The translations under genes were made by a program, and so were the position numbers. The notes under the pieces are model-generated. The model did not search any database and was not told the DNA's origin. It was given only the letters and a program-made list of their open reading frames with translations. A stretch of 64,000 bases of DNA from Lunatimonas lonarensis (GTDB lineage: Bacteria; Bacteroidota; Bacteroidia; Cytophagales; Cyclobacteriaceae): positions 1 to 64,000 of the forward strand of contig NZ_AQHR01000061.1 in NCBI RefSeq assembly GCF_000390185.1, read 5' to 3'. This document shows positions 27,349 through 37,014 of the stretch, piece by piece; position 1 is the first letter of the stretch, and each line of letters starts with the position of its first letter.

Positions 27349-28440
27349 TTAAAATCGTTCTTTAATCAGTTTGAGTAATTCTTCCTCAGAGGGAAGTTGG
27401 ATCAGGTAGTTGGACACAAAGAGCTTTTGATCCAGTCCTGCGGTGGCATATTTCACTTTTTCGGTATCCTTCTGGGTGCAAAGAATAATACCTACGGGGG
27501 GATTATCACCTGATTGCATCATATTTTCTTTGAAATAATTCAGGTAGAAATTCATCTGTCCCACATCCGCATGGGAAAAATCCCTGGTTTTCAGATCGAT
27601 CAGGACATGGCACTTCAAGATTCGGTGATAGAATACCAAATCCACCCGATCGTGTTCGTTGCCTACAGTGATCCGTTTTTGCCTTGATTCAAAGCAAAAC
27701 CCTGTCCCCATTTCCAGCAAAAACTCCTGAATCTTATCCAAAATGGCCGTTTCCAAGTCACTTTCAGTGTAGGCGGGAAGCTCAGGAAAACCCAGAAACT
27801 CGAAGACGTAAGGATCTTTGATGGTATGAGCGAGGGAGTTTTCCTCGGTTTTTCCTTTGAGTAGGGCTAAGAGTTGGTCTTTGTCGTTGGAAATCCCCAA
27901 TCGCTCCAAAAACAGGGAATCGATCTGACGCTTGAGTTCCCTTGCACTCCAGTTGCCGGAGATAGCTTCCTTTTCGTAAAAAGCCCGCTTGAGGGGATCA
28001 GCTATTTTGATCAGTTCGGTAAAATGGCGAAAAGAGAAATGGGTAATCAGCTTTTTGCCAGAGACCTCTAGATCTGCGGACGTATTTGCAAGTATCAATT
28101 CGTCAGCCAGTGGCTGACGAATTGATATAGCTGAAGCTTCCAAAAAGTCAGCCACCGGCTGACCGATTTGAGGATAAGTCTGATAGAGAATTCTGAAAAG
28201 CTTCAGATTGGTCTCTGACATTCCTTTGATTCGTCTTTTACGGAGTTCTTGAGCCAATCGGGGAATAAGTTTTTCACCATAGGCAGCACGATCAGCTCCC
28301 ATTTGCTCGAAGTTCACGATGTGGAACCCAATCAGCCAATTGCGCATAACCAAAAGTTGGTTGACACTTTCCAGTGCTTTTTTGCGCAGCACCTGTTGGG
28401 AAAAATCTATCTGCTCAACGAGTCCTATAAAATCCATCAA
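27349..28440 (-). CDS. DUF1016 (YhcG-like) PDDEXK nuclease-domain protein
   Basis: A 363-residue protein with an N-terminal DUF1016 helical domain (VNQLLVMRNWLIGFHIVNFE) and a C-terminal PD-(D/E)xK fold seen in VDLVFYHRILKCHVLIDLKT. It is embedded between hsdM and hsdR with a 4-base overlap to hsdR, so it is co-translated with the type I system. Its exact role there is unknown. The N-terminal region has an in-frame 45-base repeat that carries a palindrome (protein QPVAD...QPLAD). Related proteins often sit in such operons, from family knowledge. Confidence 0.85.
   Translation of the reverse strand: MMDFIGLVEQIDFSQQVLRKKALESVNQLLVMRNWLIGFHIVNFEQMGADRAAYGEKLIPRLAQELRKRRIKGMSETNLKLFRILYQTYPQIGQPVADFLEASAISIRQPLADELILANTSADLEVSGKKLITHFSFRHFTELIKIADPLKRAFYEKEAISGNWSARELKRQIDSLFLERLGISNDKDQLLALLKGKTEENSLAHTIKDPYVFEFLGFPELPAYTESDLETAILDKIQEFLLEMGTGFCFESRQKRITVGNEHDRVDLVFYHRILKCHVLIDLKTRDFSHADVGQMNFYLNYFKENMMQSGDNPPVGIILCTQKDTEKVKYATAGLDQKLFVSNYLIQLPSEEELLKLIKERF
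28093..28127. repeat. Perfect 35-base palindrome inside the DUF1016 gene
   Basis: TATCAATTCGTCAGCCA (28093-28109), one central G, then its exact reverse complement (28111-28127). The 17-base core GTCAGCCA..GGCTGAC recurs 45 bases away in the same reading frame. Confidence 0.9.
28147..28163. repeat. Second copy of the palindromic core in the DUF1016 gene
   Basis: GTCAGCC-ACC-GGCTGAC, 15 of 17 bases identical to the core at 28102-28118, offset by 45 bases (15 codons). Both copies are read as QP(V/L)AD in the protein. Confidence 0.8.
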
Positions 28441-30887
28441 GCACCTGTTTTATAGAGTTCATCTTCCAGTTCCTTGATGGCCCGATCGTAATCTTCTTTG
28501 GAGCCAAAGGCTCGGATCAACTCCAAAGGAGTACCGATAGACCGGAATGGATCCAACTTTAGAATCTCGGTACTCTCGATATCCTTCAAGCCTTCGTCGG
28601 CATACTTGTCGAGGAGATTACGGAGGATGGCTTGGGCTTTTTTGCCATACTTGGCGAAGTAGTTTCGTTTTTTGACATTTTCAGCCCGCTCTTTTCGGGT
28701 GAGCGGTTTGGAATCGAAAGCCACATGACAAATCAGGTCAAAGGGATCCCATTCACTCCCAACTTCTTCCTGAAGGGATTCGAAGAAAATGCCTTGGTTT
28801 TCCAGTTCTTCCAGAATAGCCTTTTTTTTATCTGCCTGATTCCAATAGGAAAGAAAGGTTTCCAGGGACTGGAACCGCCTCAGAATATTCGCTTTGGTAT
28901 AGTCGATCAGGTTTTCGGTGATTATTTTCCCATCGATATCGAGGTATTGCACCCGTTCGTTGATGATCTGTACGGACACGCCATTTACCTCTACCTTTTT
29001 CTGGGGAAGTGGTAGTTCGGGCATAGGTCCTTCCGCATCCCATGGCTCGTCAACTCCCTCCGGCGGAAACTCCACATCCTCCCCGCCCTCTGGAAGCTCC
29101 GTTTCTTCGTCATCCATGCCTTTCAAATCTTCCTCCTCATCCACCTGCCGAATCATCACCGGATCCCCGTCAAATGCCGGATCCGCAAACAGATGGGTAA
29201 CGTTTCGGAAATCCATGATCGTAAAATAGGTCTTCCCATATTCTTCTTTGATCCGGGTACCCCGACCGATGATCTGTTTGAATTCTGTCATGGAGCCGAT
29301 GTTTCTATCTAAAACGATCAACTTGCAGGTCTGCGCATCTACCCCTGTAGTCATCAGTTTGGACGTCGTCGCAATGACGGGATACCTTTCTCTGGGATTG
29401 ATGAAATTATCGAGTTCCCGCTTTCCTTCTTCATTATCCCCGGTGATCTGCATGACATACTTGGCATTCTTGCGTACTTGCTCGGGATTGGCATTGGCCA
29501 AGGCTGTTCGCATACCTTCCGCGTGTTCTATATCCACACAAAACACGATGGTTTTGGCAAATACATTACTCCCTTTTAAAAACTCCGAGACCTTGGCAGC
29601 CACCCTTTTTCTACGTTCCTCGATGATGATATTTCGATCAAAGTCCGTTCGGTTGTAGACCCGGTCTTCAACCGGATTCCCGTCTTTGTCCAAATAGCCC
29701 TTTGGCGGTCTCCATCCTTCCGAATCTACGTCTAAGGTTACTTTGATCACTTTATACGGTGCCAAAAAACCATCGTCAATTCCCTGCTTGAGGGAGTAGG
29801 TATAGATCGGGTCTCCAAAATAATGCTGGTTGGAAACATCTGCGGTTTCCTTTGGCGTGGCAGTCAAACCGATATGGGTGGCGGATTTGAAATAATCCAG
29901 GATCTGCCGCCACTTGCTGTCTTCCGCTGCCGATCCCCGATGACACTCGTCCACAATGATCAGGTCAAAGAAATCCGGGCTGAAATCCTTGAAGGCATCG
30001 GGTATTTCCGGATCGGAATTGCTCAAGCCTTGATACAGCCCCAGAAAAATATCGAAAGCTTTATCTGCAGAATCGATTCCACGTTTCTTGTTCGACACCA
30101 AGGTTTCCTTACCGTCCACATTGACCACTTTCTTTTTTATCACGGTCATGGCATCCTTGAAATGGCGAAAATCTCCACGGAGCGTCTGATCTACGAGGGC
30201 AGTACGATCGGCGAGAAACAAAATCTTGCGCTTGGCTTTGGACTTGAACAGCCGGTAGGCAATTTGGAAGGCGGTATACGTCTTGCCGGTACCCGTGGCC
30301 ATCACCAGAAGAATCCTATCTTGGCCTTTTGCGATGGCTTCGATCGTACGATTGACCGCAATGGTCTGGTAGTAACGGGGAGATCGGCCCGAACCGTCTT
30401 GGTAATAGTCTTGCGTGATGATAGCCTCTTGTTCCGGAGAGGTGATTCCTTTGTATCGCCTATATTTCTCCCATAGCTCGGCAGGGCCTGGGAAGTCGTT
30501 GAGACCAAGTGCCCATTCGATTTTCCCATCTGTCGAGGTCTTGTCGTGAAAGAAAAAACCTTCTCCATTACTGCTGAACACAAAAGGAATATCCAAGGTA
30601 TTGGCATATCCCAAGGCCTGCTGAATACCCGACCGAATGGTATGTGAGTTATCCTTTGCCTCAATGAGGGCAAGGGGAATGTTCTTTTCCAGGGATTGAT
30701 AGTAGAGGATATAATCGGCAAATTTACACTTGCCCCTAGCCGTCATTCTTCCCTTGACATAGATCCTTCCGTCGGTAAAAAACACTTCACGACGAATCTG
30801 CTTCAGCTCATCCCAGCCGGCACGGACAATCGCCGGAGTGATAAACTTCTCCTTTACATCAGATTCAGAAAAGATCGGTTGACTCAT
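28437..30887 (-). CDS. hsdR: Type I restriction endonuclease subunit, EcoEI-like
   Basis: The 816-residue motor and nuclease subunit. An N-terminal nuclease domain has FADYILYYQ..ALIEAKDN (D...ExK). Helicase motifs follow: Walker A MATGTGKTYTAF, motif II DECH, LTATP, and motif VI QIIGRGTRI. The C-terminal region, with an acidic linker (EETELPEGGEDVEFPPEG) and NYFAKYGKKAQAILRNLLDK, matches the EcoEI-type R C-terminal domain. Length fits that subgroup and not the longer EcoKI type. First gene of the operon hsdR-DUF1016-hsdM-hsdS. The 213 bases upstream show no gene or att repeat. Confidence 0.94.
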   Translation of the reverse strand: MSQPIFSESDVKEKFITPAIVRAGWDELKQIRREVFFTDGRIYVKGRMTARGKCKFADYILYYQSLEKNIPLALIEAKDNSHTIRSGIQQALGYANTLDIPFVFSSNGEGFFFHDKTSTDGKIEWALGLNDFPGPAELWEKYRRYKGITSPEQEAIITQDYYQDGSGRSPRYYQTIAVNRTIEAIAKGQDRILLVMATGTGKTYTAFQIAYRLFKSKAKRKILFLADRTALVDQTLRGDFRHFKDAMTVIKKKVVNVDGKETLVSNKKRGIDSADKAFDIFLGLYQGLSNSDPEIPDAFKDFSPDFFDLIIVDECHRGSAAEDSKWRQILDYFKSATHIGLTATPKETADVSNQHYFGDPIYTYSLKQGIDDGFLAPYKVIKVTLDVDSEGWRPPKGYLDKDGNPVEDRVYNRTDFDRNIIIEERRKRVAAKVSEFLKGSNVFAKTIVFCVDIEHAEGMRTALANANPEQVRKNAKYVMQITGDNEEGKRELDNFINPRERYPVIATTSKLMTTGVDAQTCKLIVLDRNIGSMTEFKQIIGRGTRIKEEYGKTYFTIMDFRNVTHLFADPAFDGDPVMIRQVDEEEDLKGMDDEETELPEGGEDVEFPPEGVDEPWDAEGPMPELPLPQKKVEVNGVSVQIINERVQYLDIDGKIITENLIDYTKANILRRFQSLETFLSYWNQADKKKAILEELENQGIFFESLQEEVGSEWDPFDLICHVAFDSKPLTRKERAENVKKRNYFAKYGKKAQAILRNLLDKYADEGLKDIESTEILKLDPFRSIGTPLELIRAFGSKEDYDRAIKELEDELYKTGA

Positions 30888-31100
30888 TTAAAAAGTACAT
30901 TTGGTTATCGGCATACGCAAAATAAAGAAAACTATCGAACTTAGCGCCTAACCGCCGAAAGATACTTTCCAATAAATGCCTGCTAACAACTACCGCAAAC
31001 TGTCGACGGTCCTTCAACCTAACCACCCCCCTTGCAAAATCCCCCCACATACGCTATCTTTCAGAGCAAACTGTAACTAAACCATCCAACCACCAATGCC

Positions 31101-31868
31101 ATGATTTTTTCCGACATTGCACTTGCCAGACCCCTGCTTTTCCTCTTTGCCTGCTCCCTTTGGGCATGCAATTCCACCGAGGATGGACTGCCTTCCTACG
31201 CCATAAATGCCCGCCTTAAACAGACTGTCATGTACAATATCGATGGTGACTCGAAGCCAATTGGCATCACCGCACAGTACGAGTACGATCCTCAAGCAAG
31301 GATCAGCAAGGTTAGCTCCCCTTTGTACAACGAGGGCAAAATTACCGGAGTAGGCTCTTACGACCTATATGAGTACGATGCGAAAGGCCAACTGGAAAAA
31401 ATAGTGCACTTTGCCGCAAACCTGCACTCGGGCTTTATTAACCTGCAAACAAAAACCTATACTTACTCCAGCGAAGGCCTGAAAACCATGGAACGGGTGC
31501 ACTATCCCCAGATCGGCTCCAAGGAATACACCCAGTTTACCTATACCGGCCAAAAACTGGCCAAAGCGGAAAAGTTCAACAACCGGGATCAGCTGGAAAC
31601 CTACACCGAATACACCTACCAGGGCGACCTCCTGGAAACGGAAGAACTTTACAGAGCCGACGGGTCATTGCTTCGTATCACCCGCTTTGCCTACGAACGT
31701 GGACTAAACACCAAGGAGGAGATTTTCTTGGGAAGCACCAATGAGCGTTTCCGGGAAATAAACCGAGCCTATGACAGCAACCGCAATCTGGTCCAAATGA
31801 CCTCCAGGGAGCTCTCTCCGGTCAGCTCGGCGATGAGCTTTCGCCTACACTTCGAATATTTCCGCTAA
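31101..31868 (+). CDS. Hypothetical lipoprotein with YD-like repeats
   Basis: A 255-residue protein with a signal peptide ending SLWAC, so probably a lipoprotein. The body has repeated phrases YEYDPQARISKV, YEYDAKGQLEKIV, FTYTGQKLAKAE, YTYQGDLLETEE, similar to RHS/YD repeat strands seen in many Bacteroidetes outer-surface proteins. No enzyme motif. It precedes the sulfatase gene by 29 bases on the same strand and may be co-transcribed. Function not known. Confidence 0.7.
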   Translation: MIFSDIALARPLLFLFACSLWACNSTEDGLPSYAINARLKQTVMYNIDGDSKPIGITAQYEYDPQARISKVSSPLYNEGKITGVGSYDLYEYDAKGQLEKIVHFAANLHSGFINLQTKTYTYSSEGLKTMERVHYPQIGSKEYTQFTYTGQKLAKAEKFNNRDQLETYTEYTYQGDLLETEELYRADGSLLRITRFAYERGLNTKEEIFLGSTNERFREINRAYDSNRNLVQMTSRELSPVSSAMSFRLHFEYFR

Positions 31869-31897
31869 CCAGTAAGAATTACCTTTTCGATAAGTTA

Positions 31898-33445
31898 ATG
31901 AGAACACTTCACCCAACCACCGCCAGTATCCTCATCGTCTTGGCTGCGTTGCTGATGCAGGCATGCAGCCATTCAACCCACAATCCACAAGAGAAGCCGA
32001 ACATCCTGTTTATCGCCATGGACGACTTGAGCGACTGGGCGGGCTTTTTGGAGGGGCATGCCGGCATGAAGATCCATACACCCAATTTGGACCGACTGGC
32101 CGCCAGATCCATGATTTTCACCAATGCACACACCCCTGCCCCGGCCTGCGCACCCGCGCGGGCGGCCATCATGACGGGAGTTCACCATGCCCGCTCCGGC
32201 ACGCAGCATGTGTATTGGGGCGATGGCCCCCGATGGCGGGATTTTGATGCCCTGAAAGAGGTGCAGACCATGGAGCAGTTTTTCAAAAACAACGGCTATA
32301 AAACCCTGGGTGCCGGTAAAATTTACCACAGCCAGGCACCACCCTGGTCCCCAACGAGTCAGGTCGAGCCGGCCAACTGGGATTTCTACTATCCCAGCCC
32401 CTACATTTCCCATCCCTACCAGATCCGGGCTCCGGAGGAGGTCATCTTCCCGGAAGGCGTGGACAATGAAAACCGACCCGGAGGTGGATGGTGGACGTGG
32501 GGACCCATTCCCGTGCCCGACGAAAAAATGGCCGACTACCATGTCGTCGATTGGGCAAACCACCAACTCAGGCAGCAGCACGACAAACCTTTCTTCTTGG
32601 CAGTAGGAACCTGGAAGCCCCATGACCCCTGGGAGGTGCCTCAAAAATACTTCGACATGTACCCGTTGGAAGACATCGTCCTTCCCGAGAGAAGGGAGGA
32701 TGACCTGGAGGACGCCTTCGACCATGGCCGTCGCTGGATTATGAAATGGGTACTGGACAACCAACAGTGGGAAAAAATCATCCAATCCTACGCCGCCTCG
32801 ATTACCTTTTCCGATGCGATGCTGGGGCGTTTGCTGGACGAATTGGAGCATTCGTCGTACCGGGACAATACTATCCTGGTCCTTTGGTCTGACCATGGCA
32901 TGCACATGGGCGAAAAAGACAACATCGAAAAGTTTACCCTCTGGGAACGCTCTACGCGGGTGCCGCTGCTGTTTTCCGTACCGGGCATGCCACTCGAAGG
33001 GGCCCGATGTGACCAACCGGTAAGTCTTATGGACATGTACCCTACCTTGGTGGATTTAACGGGATTTGAACAGCCCGGGCACTTGGATGGCAGGAGCCTG
33101 ATGCCACAGCTGACCGACCCCACTGCCAAAACTACCGCCGTGCTTAGCAGCTATAAGTTTGCCGGTGGCGGGCGGGCCGAAGTCAGCGGCCATGCACTTA
33201 GAAGCCTGAGGTACCGGTATATCTACTACCCCGAAATTAACCTGGAAGAACTCTACGACCACGAAACGGATCCCAATGAATGGGAAAACATCGCCTATAA
33301 AAAAGAAAACAAAGAAACCGTGGAGGAGCATAGAAAAACACTCGCCGAGATGGTGCCCCATATACGTTGGAAAGAGGGCAAACCCGAAGGATATACCGTG
33401 GACGCCAAAGGTCGGGTCAAAAAGGATAATTTCGAGCTATTCTGA
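31898..33445 (+). CDS. Sulfatase, iduronate-2-sulfatase-like, lipoprotein
   Basis: A 515-residue formylglycine sulfatase. Signal peptide with MLMQACSHS-type lipobox, then metal site AMDDLSDWAGF, the active-site motif CAPARAAIMTG (Cys converted to formylglycine), WSDHGMHMGEKDNIEKFTLW for the second metal part, and a C-terminal ELYDHETDPNEWENIA. This pattern matches iduronate/choline-type sulfatases. It probably desulfates polysaccharides in the periplasm or at the outer membrane. The anaerobic or aerobic maturase is not in the window. Confidence 0.9.
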   Translation: MRTLHPTTASILIVLAALLMQACSHSTHNPQEKPNILFIAMDDLSDWAGFLEGHAGMKIHTPNLDRLAARSMIFTNAHTPAPACAPARAAIMTGVHHARSGTQHVYWGDGPRWRDFDALKEVQTMEQFFKNNGYKTLGAGKIYHSQAPPWSPTSQVEPANWDFYYPSPYISHPYQIRAPEEVIFPEGVDNENRPGGGWWTWGPIPVPDEKMADYHVVDWANHQLRQQHDKPFFLAVGTWKPHDPWEVPQKYFDMYPLEDIVLPERREDDLEDAFDHGRRWIMKWVLDNQQWEKIIQSYAASITFSDAMLGRLLDELEHSSYRDNTILVLWSDHGMHMGEKDNIEKFTLWERSTRVPLLFSVPGMPLEGARCDQPVSLMDMYPTLVDLTGFEQPGHLDGRSLMPQLTDPTAKTTAVLSSYKFAGGGRAEVSGHALRSLRYRYIYYPEINLEELYDHETDPNEWENIAYKKENKETVEEHRKTLAEMVPHIRWKEGKPEGYTVDAKGRVKKDNFELF

Positions 33446-33492
33446 AGGCTTCCTTGCCTGACAAGTAATCTATGTATCGGAGTTGGTTTCTG

Positions 33493-34083
33493 TTACGCGC
33501 TGGATTCCCCGTACGATTCCTTCCCTTCAATTTCTTCCACCAATTGGGCGTACCATTCCTCCCCGTATTTTCGGATAAGGGCATCTTTTAGAAAGCGGTA
33601 CAAGGGGACACCGAGCTGCTTACCAAGGGCACAGGCGGCATCACAGATATCCCATCGGTCGTAGTTAAGTGCTTCGTACTGATCGTACATTTTCACCCGT
33701 ATGGGATACAAATGGCAGCTTATGGGCTTGCGAAAGGTGGTCTTGCCTGCCAGGTAGGCCTGCTCTATTCCGCAGCTCAATACACCTTTTTCATCCGTCA
33801 AAGAAAACGCACAGGCCCCGTTATTGCCGATGGTGGTGGTGCCCTTTTCCCCTTCCTGATCGATGGCCCACACCCCCTGCTTACGGATCGCTTCCTTGCC
33901 CTCCTCAGATAAAAAGGGGCGGATGTTTTCATATTCCTGTTCGAGCACAGGTATCTCCTCCTCCTCAAGGGGCGCTCCGGCATCGCCTTCCACACAGCAA
34001 GCTCCCTTGCATTTGGTCAGGTCGCACACAAAAAAATGTTCCTTAATATCGTCGCTGATTACGGCGTTTTCTACTAGTATCAT
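33493..34083 (-). CDS. DUF3109 family cysteine-rich protein
   Basis: A 196-residue soluble protein with clustered cysteines: [15 protein letters not shown] near the N terminus, [21 protein letters not shown] and ICDAACALG. This is the DUF3109 family, similar to YkgJ-type zinc or iron chelating proteins; the function is unknown. Convergent with the sulfatase gene. Has its own TACCTTTG promoter box. Confidence 0.9.
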   Translation of the reverse strand: MILVENAVISDDIKEHFFVCDLTKCKGACCVEGDAGAPLEEEEIPVLEQEYENIRPFLSEEGKEAIRKQGVWAIDQEGEKGTTTIGNNGACAFSLTDEKGVLSCGIEQAYLAGKTTFRKPISCHLYPIRVKMYDQYEALNYDRWDICDAACALGKQLGVPLYRFLKDALIRKYGEEWYAQLVEEIEGKESYGESSA

Positions 34084-34103
34084 CTGGTAAACCTATTGGA
34101 TTG

Positions 34104-34111
34104 CAAAGGTA
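34104..34111 (-). promoter_or_regulatory. -7 box of the DUF3109 gene
   Basis: TACCTTTG on the minus strand, a perfect TAnnTTTG, 20 bases before the start codon. The remaining 34112-34266 shows no gene. Confidence 0.55.
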
Positions 34112-34266
34112 CGCATTAAATTCATCCGCTACGCCTTCCCTTACTGCTAAACTATCGAAGGGTGTTGGATGACACCGACGCCATTTGCCAAGGTTCGAGT
34201 TGGACAAGGGATTCAAGCGAGTGAACGTTATCCATAGCGAGGGCAGGCTTAAGTACAGTTCAAGGC

Positions 34267-34299
34267 AAAAAAAGCCGCCCCACAAATGTGAGGCGGCTT
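34267..34299 (-). terminator. Terminator of the TonB-receptor gene
   Basis: On the minus strand AAGCCGCC..GGCGGCTT (8 bp, extended by CACA/TGTG inside the loop) is followed by seven T. It lies 84 bases past the receptor stop codon. Confidence 0.85.
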
Positions 34300-34383
34300 A
34301 ACCCAGCACTATGAAGAAAAGCTTGTCTAAGCCTTATGATTTAAGAACTGCGTAGCTCCAAAAAGGTTTAATCTTTTTCCCAA

Positions 34384-36825
34384 TTAAAATCTGAATTCAT
34401 ACCCAGCCGTTACAAAACGGGGTAAACCCAGCCTTATACCCTCCGGTCTTCTAGATGCGATGTAACGTTCATCTGTCAGATTCTTTACAGTCAGATTAAA
34501 CCGGGAATTCCATTTTTTGGCATCATACATCAAGGTGACGTCCACCGTCGTAAAGGCGGGCATCAATCCTATACGCCCATCAAATCGAGGCTGAACGGTA
34601 CTAAGTTGGTCGGTAAACTGCTGTCCGACGTGGTTTAGCGTAACCCTGCCACCAAAACCCATTTCTGTTTCCAGCGTGACCGCGGTGTTTACCAACCATT
34701 CGGGGGCGTAAGGGGTTCTGAAACCGCGTACATTGACATCGTTGATTATCCGATCTGCCCCGAATACCGAATTTGTGTAGGTGATATTTGCGTCGTAGAA
34801 CAAATTCGTCCTTTCCCACCCAACTAGCTTCGACAGATCCACATTGATCATTGCCTCTATGCCTTCATGTAAGGTGCGCCCAGCATTTACCACCCCAAAT
34901 CCAGCCCCACCGAGAGCTTGGGCTACTGGAATAATCTGGTTGCTAAAATCCATTCTAAAGCCGGCGAGTTCCAAGAACAACCACCCGGTAATCTGCGATC
35001 GAACACCCAACTCTAGGTTAACGGAGGACTCAGCATCGAGGTCGAGCGCCTGTCCCTCTCCCGTCACCGCATCCTGCAGCCTTGGCGGTGCAAAACCACG
35101 GTGTGCCCCTCCAAAGATATTGACTTTTGTGGTCGGTCTGAAATTAAACCCTGCACCTGGAATAAACTCGCTTACCACATTGGTACCAACCAAAACGGTA
35201 TCCCTAGCCACTCCTCCAAAAACGCCCCTCAAAATATCTCTCTCGGCCACATAGTTTTCATACCGAAGGCCCACATTTACATCAAATTTGCCAGTTACGT
35301 TGGTTGTGTTTTGGAAGTAACCGCTGAACGCATTGCCAGTACGGACTTCATCTTCACGTAGGACTCCACTGCGGACACCGGCTTTGGTGCCATTTATCCT
35401 ACGAACAAGTGCTTTCTCATGGTGCAACCGTACTCCAGTGATTAGCTCATTTTTCAAATTAAACAAATTGTGGTTTGCCTCTAACCTTGGCTCAATGCCC
35501 ATAACCTCATAGGATCTATCCCGATTTCCGGTACCATCGCGCATAAAGATCGCTCCTCCGGGAACATTCAGATCTCCCCAATATTTCCCAGTCCAATTTG
35601 AAGGAGGTGTATTTGTCGCGTTTACGGAAAAATCCTGCCTGCTCCAATTTCTAGTGGTCGTATATCCGTAAGCTATCGTTCGCAAACGGACATTGTCACT
35701 GATTCGGTATTTGTGGGAAAAACTCAGAGAAAGTCGTCGAACATCCAGCCGATCATCCGGAGCCAAAGGTTCGAAGAAATTCAGGCCTCGATCGAACATT
35801 AGCTGATTCATTCCCAGGTAGGTGTTATTGGAAGTTTCATCATAGATCCCGAGTTTCATCCCCAGTTCAGATCGATCACTTAAATCAAAAAGAAACTTTG
35901 CGTTTAAATCCGTAAGCCCAAAAGTCGTTGGCCCCAGTTTCTCTGCGCTTCTCCTTAGTAAGCTAACATGATATCCAGTATTACCAACGGTATTGCCGTA
36001 ATTGAAAAGTCCGGAGAAGTAGCCTCCCTGTCCCCCTTGAACATTCAATCGACCCTGCGACGACTCAGGAGGATTGGCGGTGATAAAATTGACAACACCT
36101 CCCACCGTACGAGGGCCATAGAGAATCTGACCAGACCCCTTTAGAATTTCCATGCCTTCCATTCGATCGACCGGAGGCGTAAAGTACATTTCCGGCTCTC
36201 CGTAGGGATTCAAGGCTACCGGCACACCATCTTCCATAATAAGTACCGAACGGCTCATGTTTGGATCCAAGCCCCTAATGCCCATGCTCAAACGCATGCC
36301 GGTAAGATCATCTTCTACTACGTTGACACCTGGAGTTCTACGTAGCGCTTCCGCGATGCTGATCGGGTTTACAAGATTCAACTCCCTTCTGTCGATGTAA
36401 TTGACCGAGCCAGGGGTTTTCGAAAACAACCTATCCTTACTCGAAATAATGGTAATATGGGGCATATCTACGCCTATTTCAGAAAAAATAACTTCTAATT
36501 CCTGAATTTCGCCATTGATAATATTTACAGTTCTTGTAACCGACCGATAACCTACAGCCGAAATTTTTATCTCATATGTACCATTTGGCAAATTAACGAC
36601 TGAAAACTCCCCGTTGATGTCGGCTACGGCTCCCCTGATGGTTCCTAGCACTTGAATGTTGGCGAAGGGAACAGGTTCGCCTCCTGACTCTCGTATAATC
36701 CCCTTTATTACTGCCAACTTATCATCTTCCTTTGGTAATGCGGCAGGATCTCCCACCGCAGGCATTGCCGAAGAACTAAGCACCAGGGATAAAGCAAGTG
36801 CCAACATTGATAACAACACTTTCAT
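34384..36825 (-). CDS. TonB-dependent outer-membrane receptor, FecA-like
   Basis: An 813-residue outer-membrane transporter, probably for a ferric chelate. Start at 36825 gives signal peptide [20 protein letters not shown]; ten extra residues from 36855 are rejected. A carboxypeptidase-D-like domain (about residues 40-115) precedes the plug ([40 protein letters not shown]) and a 22-strand barrel ending with [10 protein letters not shown]. The plug resembles ferric-citrate receptors. No SusD partner and no FecR/FecI genes are adjacent. Its promoter is framed by a 15-bp inverted repeat. Confidence 0.92.
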   Translation of the reverse strand: MKVLLSMLALALSLVLSSSAMPAVGDPAALPKEDDKLAVIKGIIRESGGEPVPFANIQVLGTIRGAVADINGEFSVVNLPNGTYEIKISAVGYRSVTRTVNIINGEIQELEVIFSEIGVDMPHITIISSKDRLFSKTPGSVNYIDRRELNLVNPISIAEALRRTPGVNVVEDDLTGMRLSMGIRGLDPNMSRSVLIMEDGVPVALNPYGEPEMYFTPPVDRMEGMEILKGSGQILYGPRTVGGVVNFITANPPESSQGRLNVQGGQGGYFSGLFNYGNTVGNTGYHVSLLRRSAEKLGPTTFGLTDLNAKFLFDLSDRSELGMKLGIYDETSNNTYLGMNQLMFDRGLNFFEPLAPDDRLDVRRLSLSFSHKYRISDNVRLRTIAYGYTTTRNWSRQDFSVNATNTPPSNWTGKYWGDLNVPGGAIFMRDGTGNRDRSYEVMGIEPRLEANHNLFNLKNELITGVRLHHEKALVRRINGTKAGVRSGVLREDEVRTGNAFSGYFQNTTNVTGKFDVNVGLRYENYVAERDILRGVFGGVARDTVLVGTNVVSEFIPGAGFNFRPTTKVNIFGGAHRGFAPPRLQDAVTGEGQALDLDAESSVNLELGVRSQITGWLFLELAGFRMDFSNQIIPVAQALGGAGFGVVNAGRTLHEGIEAMINVDLSKLVGWERTNLFYDANITYTNSVFGADRIINDVNVRGFRTPYAPEWLVNTAVTLETEMGFGGRVTLNHVGQQFTDQLSTVQPRFDGRIGLMPAFTTVDVTLMYDAKKWNSRFNLTVKNLTDERYIASRRPEGIRLGLPRFVTAGYEFRF

Positions 36826-36833
36826 GTGATTTA

Positions 36834-36882
36834 GATTAAGTTTAAATAACAACACAAAAGTATTTGCTATTTAAACTTAATC
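36834..36882. promoter_or_regulatory. 15-bp inverted repeat framing the TonB-receptor promoter
   Basis: GATTAAGTTTAAATA (36834-36848) and its exact reverse complement (36868-36882), 19 bases apart. The right arm fills the space between -33 and -7, the left arm covers about +1 to +15. This is a good place for a repressor, for example an iron-responsive one, but the sequence is not a known Fur or DtxR box to me. Confidence 0.7.
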
Positions 36883-36886
36883 CAAA
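36855..36886 (-). promoter_or_regulatory. Promoter of the TonB-receptor gene
   Basis: TTTG (36886-36883), 20 bases, TACTTTTG (36862-36855): both boxes match the Bacteroidetes housekeeping consensus. Start of transcription near 36848. Confidence 0.7.
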
Positions 36887-37003
36887 TAAGAAGGCGGGGT
36901 AATTGATAGATTTTTTCAATCGGTTGAGATTTCCTATACTGGCCCAACTGGAAATAGAAGTGATATTCAACTGCTGTGAACGAAATAAATCCCCAAAAAC
37001 GGC

Positions 37004-37011
37004 TATTTTTG
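37004..37011 (+). promoter_or_regulatory. -7 box of rnpB
   Basis: TATTTTTG, a perfect TAnnTTTG, ends 4 bases before the predicted 5' end of the RNA. A -33 TTG is not evident. Confidence 0.6.
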
Positions 37012-37014
37012 CAG

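Noticed and set aside
30888-31100. Search for a repeat of the tRNA 3' end (att site) at the far end of the accessory block
   Set aside because: No copy of the tRNA T arm or acceptor end is present here and no integrase gene lies in the block, so a tRNA-targeted island is not proven.
31973-33016. 347-codon open frame antisense to the sulfatase
   Set aside because: The sulfatase has complete motifs; the opposite frame is a by-product of its codon usage, with no family similarity.
34311-34355. 14-codon frame MKKSLSKPYDLRTA next to the receptor terminator
   Set aside because: No amino acid bias, no downstream gene on that strand, and antisense to the receptor transcript 3' region.
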